A stretch of DNA of 64,000 nucleotides from Shimia sp040225985 (GTDB lineage Bacteria; Pseudomonadota; Alphaproteobacteria; Rhodobacterales; Rhodobacteraceae): assembly GCF_040225985.1 (NCBI RefSeq), contig NZ_JBBPEU010000004.1, forward strand, positions 186,001 through 250,000, given 5' to 3'. Below are positions 59,248 to 64,000 of the stretch, one piece after another (within the stretch, counting starts at the first letter, position 1; each line of letters opens with the position of its first letter). The position numbers and the translations under genes are program-made. The notes under the pieces are model-generated. The model was not told where the DNA came from. It saw only the letters and a list, made by a program, of their open reading frames with translations, and made no database searches.

Positions 59248-60207
59248 ATGCGCCGGCTTTGGATCCATATCGGTCACGACAAGACGGGATCGTCGTATCT
59301 GCAGGCGCTATTTGCGCGCAACCTTGATTTGCTGGCCGCGCAGGGGATCGGATATCCGGTGCGCAAGGAGCTGATCGAACCGGCGATTATGGGGATCACG
59401 ACCTCGGGCACGGAACATGGTGACGATCTTGAGGACCGGATCGCGGCGATCCCCGACGGGCAGGATGTGTTGCTGAGTTACGAAGGGTTCTTCAATAGCC
59501 TGGCCGAGCAGCATGAAACGGAACTGGCGCGCTGGCGCATGTGGTGTGACCGGTTCGGCTTTGCCTCGGTGCATGTGCTGCTGTTCACGCGCAATCCCAT
59601 CGGGCATGCGACTTCGTCCTACATGCAGATCGTGCGCGCGCACGGGGGGACAGGGCCGCTGGACACCTATGTGAGCCGGTACAACCGTCCGTTCATCGTT
59701 ATGAAGGTGCTGCAGCGCTTACAGGCCGAGGCCTGCGTCGGGTCGATCACGGTGCGCAATTATTCGCAGGTGCGCGGGAGCCTGGCCGACGAGGTGATTG
59801 CATGGTTGCCGGTCGAGCCCGGGGTGCGCTTTGAAGAAAACAAAGGTGAGGTCATCAACCGGGGCCTGACCGATGCCGAGATGATCGTGACGCGCTGGAT
59901 CAATAAACGGTCCCCGGGACTGGGGCGTCAATTTGCAATCCAGGCGCAGCGGTCTTTTCCGGATCTGAAACCGTCCAAGGTTTGGCCCAGCTATGTCGCG
60001 CAACAACAGTTGCAGCGCAAGAATGCCAAGGCGATGGCGGCAGTGAACCAGATGGCAGGGGATATGGGACGGTACGAGTTCGACGTGCGCGAGCCCCATG
60101 AAGAGGACCGCAATCCGGTCCAAATCACCTTGACGGCCCTGCGGATGAGCGGAGCATGGGCCTTTGCGCGGTTCAAGGCGAAGGTAGGCCGGCTATTGCG
60201 GCGCTGA
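59248..60207 (+). CDS. Sulfotransferase-fold (P-loop) protein
   Basis: A 319-residue protein with a 5'-phosphosulfate-type loop HIGHDKTGSSYLQ near residues 7-19 and a 3'-phosphate segment in LLFTRNPIGHATSSY (about 110-125), the hallmarks of PAPS-dependent sulfotransferases. It would sulfate a glycan or lipid. The C-terminal 60 residues are basic and lack family motifs. It diverges from ettA across 190 bases. The acceptor is unknown. Confidence 0.75.
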   Translation: MRRLWIHIGHDKTGSSYLQALFARNLDLLAAQGIGYPVRKELIEPAIMGITTSGTEHGDDLEDRIAAIPDGQDVLLSYEGFFNSLAEQHETELARWRMWCDRFGFASVHVLLFTRNPIGHATSSYMQIVRAHGGTGPLDTYVSRYNRPFIVMKVLQRLQAEACVGSITVRNYSQVRGSLADEVIAWLPVEPGVRFEENKGEVINRGLTDAEMIVTRWINKRSPGLGRQFAIQAQRSFPDLKPSKVWPSYVAQQQLQRKNAKAMAAVNQMAGDMGRYEFDVREPHEEDRNPVQITLTALRMSGAWAFARFKAKVGRLLRR

Positions 60208-61083
60208 TCACAGGTGTTTTTCGAAAAAATGGTCGGGATAGGGATCGTCGTTAAAGCGGTCGATTTCCGTCCAGCCGGTGTTTCGGTACAGGGCAACCGC
60301 CTCGGGCAGAGCCGAGTTTGTGTCGAGCCTGAGCGTTGTGATGCCAAGGTCACGGGCCACCTCCTCGACCCGGTGCATCAGACGGTGCGCCATGCCAAGA
60401 CCGCGCGCCGACGGAGACACCCAAAGGCGCTTGATCTCGGCAAAATCCTTGTCCGTGCCTTTGAGACCGACGCAACCAAGAGGCATGCCGTCTGAAAACG
60501 CCACGATGAAGGTGCCGCGCGGGCGCAGCATGTCGGCGGCGTCGGGATCGCGACTGAGATTCACGTCAAAGCCAGTCTTAAAGCGGCGCGCCAGTTCATC
60601 GTAATAGGCATGCAGGCAAAAGAGTGCATCAGGACTGCGCGGGTCGGTTTCGCGCAGCACCACTTCGTCTTGCCCCAGCGCCGAGGCGATCAGGTCCATG
60701 GCCTGTAGCAGGGTTTCCGACGACACGTGCCGATCAAGAAGGTCGCGCGCCTGTGCGTTTGACAGGGCGTCATAAGCTGCCAGTTCGGTCTGTCCTGCCT
60801 TGGTCAGTTCGGCGACGCGGCGGCGCCCATCCTGGGGTGCTATGTGCAATGTAATCAGGCCCTCGTCCTGTAGCGATTTGAGAAGTCGGCTGAGCACGGT
60901 TTTGTCGAGCCCCAGATAAACCCGCAGCGTTTCGAGATCGCCGCCCTTGTGGCCGATGGCGTGAATCACACGGGCCGGACCCAGTGGACGCCCGCGCCCC
61001 AGAAAAGACTGGTCCAGCGCCCCGGTGGCACGAGTGACGGCCCGGTTAAAGCGGCGGATACGTGCAATCGGATCAAGAGACAT
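60208..61083 (-). CDS. MarR-GNAT fusion: HTH regulator with acetyltransferase domain
   Basis: A 291-residue two-domain protein. The MarR winged helix (about 10-140) reads LRVYLGLDKTVLSRLLKSLQDEGLI with the wing IAPQDGRRRVAELT. The GNAT domain (about 150-291) has the acetyl-CoA loop VSPSARGLGMAHRLM and the closing LYRNTGWTEIDRF. Family fusions are common, but the substrate and DNA target are not known. The ATG at 61083 is chosen, since TTGACA-like DNA lies just upstream. The 3' end abuts the sulfotransferase stop. Confidence 0.9.
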   Translation of the reverse strand: MSLDPIARIRRFNRAVTRATGALDQSFLGRGRPLGPARVIHAIGHKGGDLETLRVYLGLDKTVLSRLLKSLQDEGLITLHIAPQDGRRRVAELTKAGQTELAAYDALSNAQARDLLDRHVSSETLLQAMDLIASALGQDEVVLRETDPRSPDALFCLHAYYDELARRFKTGFDVNLSRDPDAADMLRPRGTFIVAFSDGMPLGCVGLKGTDKDFAEIKRLWVSPSARGLGMAHRLMHRVEEVARDLGITTLRLDTNSALPEAVALYRNTGWTEIDRFNDDPYPDHFFEKHL

Positions 61084-61197
61084 TTGTTTACCTGTGTCAA
61101 CTAATTTGGTCACACTACGAAATTTCCTATCTGCGTCAATAGGCAAAGCGCCGTTGTGTTGTTGTCACGCGCGGGGCAGCGCAGTACATCCGGTGCC

Positions 61198-61797
61198 ATG
61201 CTTGGCGCAACGGGGAAATATCGGGGACTGTCCATCGGGTTGCTTGGGGGGTCGTTCGACCCGCCGCACGAAGGCCATGTCCACATCACGCGCGAGGCCC
61301 TGCGCCGGTTTGATTTGGATCGCGTGTGGTGGCTGGTCTCTCCGGGCAACCCGCTGAAATCCGAGGGGCCGGCCGCTTTGTCGCGGCGGATAACGGCGGC
61401 GCAGAAGATGATGCAGCATCCCAAGGTCGAGATTTCCGATTTCGAAAGCCGCGCGGGCACACGGTATACAGCCGAGACCGTGGCGACCCTGCAGCAGGCT
61501 TATCCAAGGGTGCGCTTTGTCTGGTTGATGGGGGCGGATAACCTGGCGCAGTTTCATCTTTGGAAGGACTGGCGCGAGATCATGGCGCGGGTGCCAGTGG
61601 GGGTGTTGGCCCGCCCCGGTGACCGGATTGGCGCCCGCAGTGGCATGGCGGCGCGGATCTATGCGCCCTATCGCTTGAAGGCGCGTGAAAGCCGGTTGCT
61701 GGCGCATGCAGAGGCTCCAGCTTGGTGTTTCGTGAATATGCCGATGCAGGATGTGAGTTCCACGGAGCTGCGCAAGACCGGCCGCTGGGTCAGGTAG
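61198..61797 (+). CDS. nadD: Nicotinate-nucleotide adenylyltransferase
   Basis: A 199-residue enzyme that adenylates nicotinate mononucleotide in NAD synthesis; the next step is performed by nadE, also in this window but not linked. The nucleotidyltransferase motif GGSFDPPHEGHVHI and the closing VSSTELRKTG are present. The start is uncertain, since no ribosome-binding site is good; an upstream ATG-like start exists at 61156 (TTG). The 3' end overlaps the convergent DMT gene by eight bases. Confidence 0.94.
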   Translation: MLGATGKYRGLSIGLLGGSFDPPHEGHVHITREALRRFDLDRVWWLVSPGNPLKSEGPAALSRRITAAQKMMQHPKVEISDFESRAGTRYTAETVATLQQAYPRVRFVWLMGADNLAQFHLWKDWREIMARVPVGVLARPGDRIGARSGMAARIYAPYRLKARESRLLAHAEAPAWCFVNMPMQDVSSTELRKTGRWVR

Positions 61798-62635
61798 CGG
61801 CGCGGCGGGGCCGGTTCAGCAGGGCCGAGGCCAGACCTGCTCCGATGATCAGGCAAAGGCCGGTGACGGTCAGAAGATCGGGCAAGTCCGCGAAGACAAG
61901 CCAGCCAAGCGCGACCGCCGAAATCAGTTGGAAATAGACGTAGGGTGCAAGCGTTGTTGCATCCGCCTTGGCATAGGCGAACAGCAAGAGAAAGTTTCCG
62001 CCCATCGAGAATATGGCGCTGGCAAAGGTCAGCCCGATGATGGCAGGGGTGAGGTCGGGCACCAGCGCGAAACAGAAGGGGGTCATGACCAGGGCGCTCA
62101 GGAACAGTTGCGTGAACAACAGGCTGCCGGGGCGGCCCACGGCGGCAAGCCAGCGCGAAGAGGTCAGGAAGGCCCCGTAGAACAGCCCTGCCAGCAGAGC
62201 AAAGCCGATACCGGGAACGGGGGCATATCCGGGCCGGACCACCAGCAAAACCCCCGCAAACCCGAGCACCATCAGGGCCGAGCGCGCAAACGTGACACGT
62301 TCGCCCAGAAACAGGATCGACAGCACATAGCTGAAAATCGGTCCGACGAAAAAGGCCGCAAACACATCGGCCACGGGGGCGGTTTGAAGCGCGAACTGGA
62401 TCGAGGTGATGCCGCCTGTCAGCAGGAGCGCGCGAAACCAGATCCGCCAGTCCCGCATCAGGCGGATTGTGTCAGCCCGCACCAGCGGCAGGGCGATCAG
62501 GCTGCCCAGAAGAAACCGCGACCACGCCACGTAGAGCGGGCTGGCCTCGTGCGCAGAGGTCAGCAGCTTGCCCGCAGTATCGCCCGCGGGGATCATCGAC
62601 ATGGCGACGAACATGATGAGAAGGGCTTGCCACAT
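61790..62635 (-). CDS. EamA/DMT-family transporter
   Basis: A 281-residue membrane protein with about ten helices and two EamA repeats (residues about 1-130 and 140-275). Members export amino acids, nucleosides or other metabolites; the sequence does not fix the substrate. The gene lies alone, overlapping nadD at its end, and diverges from dacB. Confidence 0.88.
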   Translation of the reverse strand: MWQALLIMFVAMSMIPAGDTAGKLLTSAHEASPLYVAWSRFLLGSLIALPLVRADTIRLMRDWRIWFRALLLTGGITSIQFALQTAPVADVFAAFFVGPIFSYVLSILFLGERVTFARSALMVLGFAGVLLVVRPGYAPVPGIGFALLAGLFYGAFLTSSRWLAAVGRPGSLLFTQLFLSALVMTPFCFALVPDLTPAIIGLTFASAIFSMGGNFLLLFAYAKADATTLAPYVYFQLISAVALGWLVFADLPDLLTVTGLCLIIGAGLASALLNRPRRAAT

Positions 62636-62721
62636 GACGCGACCGCTAACACGTTCTTTCGGGACGGAAAATGCTTTTCCCCGTCTTGTCTGAAACGGGT
62701 GCGCGGGGTTAGGGTCGGGTT

Positions 62722-64000
62722 ATGACCAAAGGCATTTCAAGACGTCTGTTTTTAGGAGGGATTTTGTCCGGTGCGGCGCTGCCGCTTTGGGCCAATCCGC
62801 CCAGCACATCCTTGCGCCCGGTGGCGCGCCCATCCGATCTTCAGAAACGCGCCGCGCCGGGGGTGAATACTCTGATCCGGTCGCTTGGGTTGCGCGGGGA
62901 TGTGGGGTTTGCCGTGGCGGATGCCAAGACAGGCCGTGTGCTTGAGGGACAACAGGCGCAATCGGGCCTGCCGCCGGCCAGTGTAACCAAGGCGCTGACA
63001 GCGATGTATGCGCTGGATGTATTGGGGGCGGACCACCGGTTCGAGACCACGCTTGTCACCACCGGGACCGTGCAGAACGGCGTATTGCGGGGTGATCTTG
63101 TTCTGGTCGGTGGGGGAGACCCGACGCTGGACACCAATGCGCTGGCCGCGATGGCGGCGCAACTCAAGGCGTTGGGCGTGCGCGAGGTCAGGGGGCAGTT
63201 CCTGGTTTATGGCGGGGCGTTGCCCTTCGTGCGCAAACTGGACCCGTCGCAGCCCGACCATGCCGGGTACAGCCCGGCGATTTCGGGCCTCAGCCTGAAT
63301 TACAACCGTGTCCATTTCGAGTGGAAACGCAGCGCAAAAGGCTGGGTCACAGCGATGGACGCGCGCAGCAACAAGTATCGCCCGGCGGTGAGCATCGCGA
63401 CGATGAAAGTCAAGAAGCGCAATGTTCCGGTCTATACCTATGAGGGGCGCAACAATATCGACCATTGGACAGTCGCCTCAGGCGCGCTGGGCAATGGCGG
63501 CGCGCGGTGGTTGCCGGTGCGGCAACCGGAGCTTTATGCGGGGGATGTGTTCCGAACGCTTGCGCGGTCCCATGGCATCGTTCTGAAACCGGCCCGCAAG
63601 ACCGCGAACCGGCCCGCAGGCAAGGTTCTGGTGCGCCACCAGAGCGGGCCGTTGCAGCCGATCCTGAAAGCGATGTTGAAATATTCCACCAACCTGACCG
63701 CGGAAATGGTGGGGCTGGCGGCATCACAGCACCGTGGCGCGCCGCTTGGGTCGTTGAAGGACAGTGCCAACGAGATGAACCGCTGGGCGCGGCAGCGGCT
63801 GGGCATGCCCAATGCGGCCCTCGTGGATCATTCGGGGCTGGGGGCAGCGTCGCGTTTGCGGGCGGACGAAATGGTGACGGCCCTGACGCAGGCAGGCACG
63901 AAAGGCGCGTTGCAGCCCATTCTGAAAGAGTTCAAGTTCCGCGATTCCAAAGGGCGGGTTCTCAAACAGCAGAACATCCAGGTGGCGGCCAAGACAGGCA
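62722..64000 (+). CDS. dacB: D-alanyl-D-alanine carboxypeptidase/endopeptidase, PBP4 (3' end missing)
   Basis: An open frame runs from the ATG at 62722 to the window edge, with 426 codons visible. A twin-arginine-type signal (ISRRLFLGG, then a hydrophobic stretch ending near residue 25) begins the protein. SxxK is Ser87-Lys90 in PASVTKALTA, SxN is YSTNL near residue 322, and KTG appears at the last visible codons (AAKTG). It trims or cleaves peptidoglycan cross-links in the periplasm. Tat-type export of a PBP4 is less common and rests on the signal alone. Confidence 0.93.
   Translation, partial: MTKGISRRLFLGGILSGAALPLWANPPSTSLRPVARPSDLQKRAAPGVNTLIRSLGLRGDVGFAVADAKTGRVLEGQQAQSGLPPASVTKALTAMYALDVLGADHRFETTLVTTGTVQNGVLRGDLVLVGGGDPTLDTNALAAMAAQLKALGVREVRGQFLVYGGALPFVRKLDPSQPDHAGYSPAISGLSLNYNRVHFEWKRSAKGWVTAMDARSNKYRPAVSIATMKVKKRNVPVYTYEGRNNIDHWTVASGALGNGGARWLPVRQPELYAGDVFRTLARSHGIVLKPARKTANRPAGKVLVRHQSGPLQPILKAMLKYSTNLTAEMVGLAASQHRGAPLGSLKDSANEMNRWARQRLGMPNAALVDHSGLGAASRLRADEMVTALTQAGTKGALQPILKEFKFRDSKGRVLKQQNIQVAAKTG

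Noticed and set aside
1..64000. Search by eye for tRNA and rRNA genes, CRISPR arrays, integrases, att sites and toxin-antitoxin pairs
   Set aside because: None could be supported. A covariance-model scan for tRNAs would be needed to exclude a missed one.

Overview
The window is a GC-rich chromosomal segment from an alphaproteobacterium, most probably a marine or soil member of the Rhodobacterales (Roseobacter-type). Pointers are the mreBCD-mrdA-rodA order, a two-gene preT-preA dihydropyrimidine dehydrogenase, a RirA/NsrR-like Rrf2 regulator, the paired ArsR/permease genes and a dispersed intergenic hairpin repeat of a kind I associate with these genomes. No rRNA, tRNA, CRISPR array, integrase or intact insertion sequence was seen. 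Coding density is high, and most intergenic gaps hold terminators or regulatory DNA.

Layout. 1-2.7 kb: the 3' part of a MoeB/ThiF-type adenylyltransferase and an M3 metallopeptidase. 2.7-8.0 kb (minus): a surface-polysaccharide block, kpsT-kpsE-kdsA-phosphomannomutase, followed by a membrane-anchored NYN RNase-like gene. 8.2-12.5 kb: nhaA, an ArsR-controlled permease, an Fe-S type uracil-DNA glycosylase and an SseB-like gene. 12.5-19.2 kb (minus): the cell-shape operon mreB-mreC-mreD-mrdA-rodA, then a ghrA-like reductase. 19.4-24.6 kb (minus): a periplasmic sulfatase, leuA with a leucine-rich leader peptide and alternative hairpins, and an 18-repeat MORN protein. 24.7-31.2 kb: nadE, a pfkB kinase, a Tat-exported metallo-beta-lactamase-fold hydrolase, gltX, a gamma-glutamylcyclotransferase and an Rrf2 regulator. 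31.2-35.9 kb: a tandem glycine riboswitch driving gcvT-gcvH-gcvP. 36-40.2 kb: ybbP-ybbA divergent from tesA, then a cold-shock gene.

40.4-51.3 kb is the most coherent accessory module, a reductive pyrimidine-degradation locus. PreT and PreA reduce uracil or thymine, the dihydropyrimidinase opens the ring, and an M20-type amidohydrolase removes the carbamoyl group. A four-gene ABC importer with an NMT1/THI5-like binding protein probably brings in the substrate. Two tandem RutR-like TetR regulators sit in the middle. The divergent promoter of the second one has two palindromes that closely match the RutR operator known from Escherichia coli.

51.3-64 kb: trxC, a geranylgeranyl-reductase-like flavoprotein, a YciA-type thioesterase, a sugar transferase/aminotransferase pair and two small membrane proteins. 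One of these, a DUF2892 gene, has a striking upstream region with a 13-bp inverted repeat and a site of the form reported for the persulfide sensor SqrR. Then come a heavily decayed REP-associated (RAYT) transposase, a frameshifted secreted protein, ettA, a sulfotransferase-like gene, a MarR-GNAT fusion, nadD, a DMT permease and the 5' part of a PBP4-type dacB that runs off the right edge.

The most interesting signals are regulatory: the leuA leader with a possible leaderless start, the RutR-type operators, the DUF2892 promoter, the ArsR operator pair, and a dispersed hairpin-plus-tail repeat found at four intergenic sites. I did not find a clear, wholly new multi-gene system.
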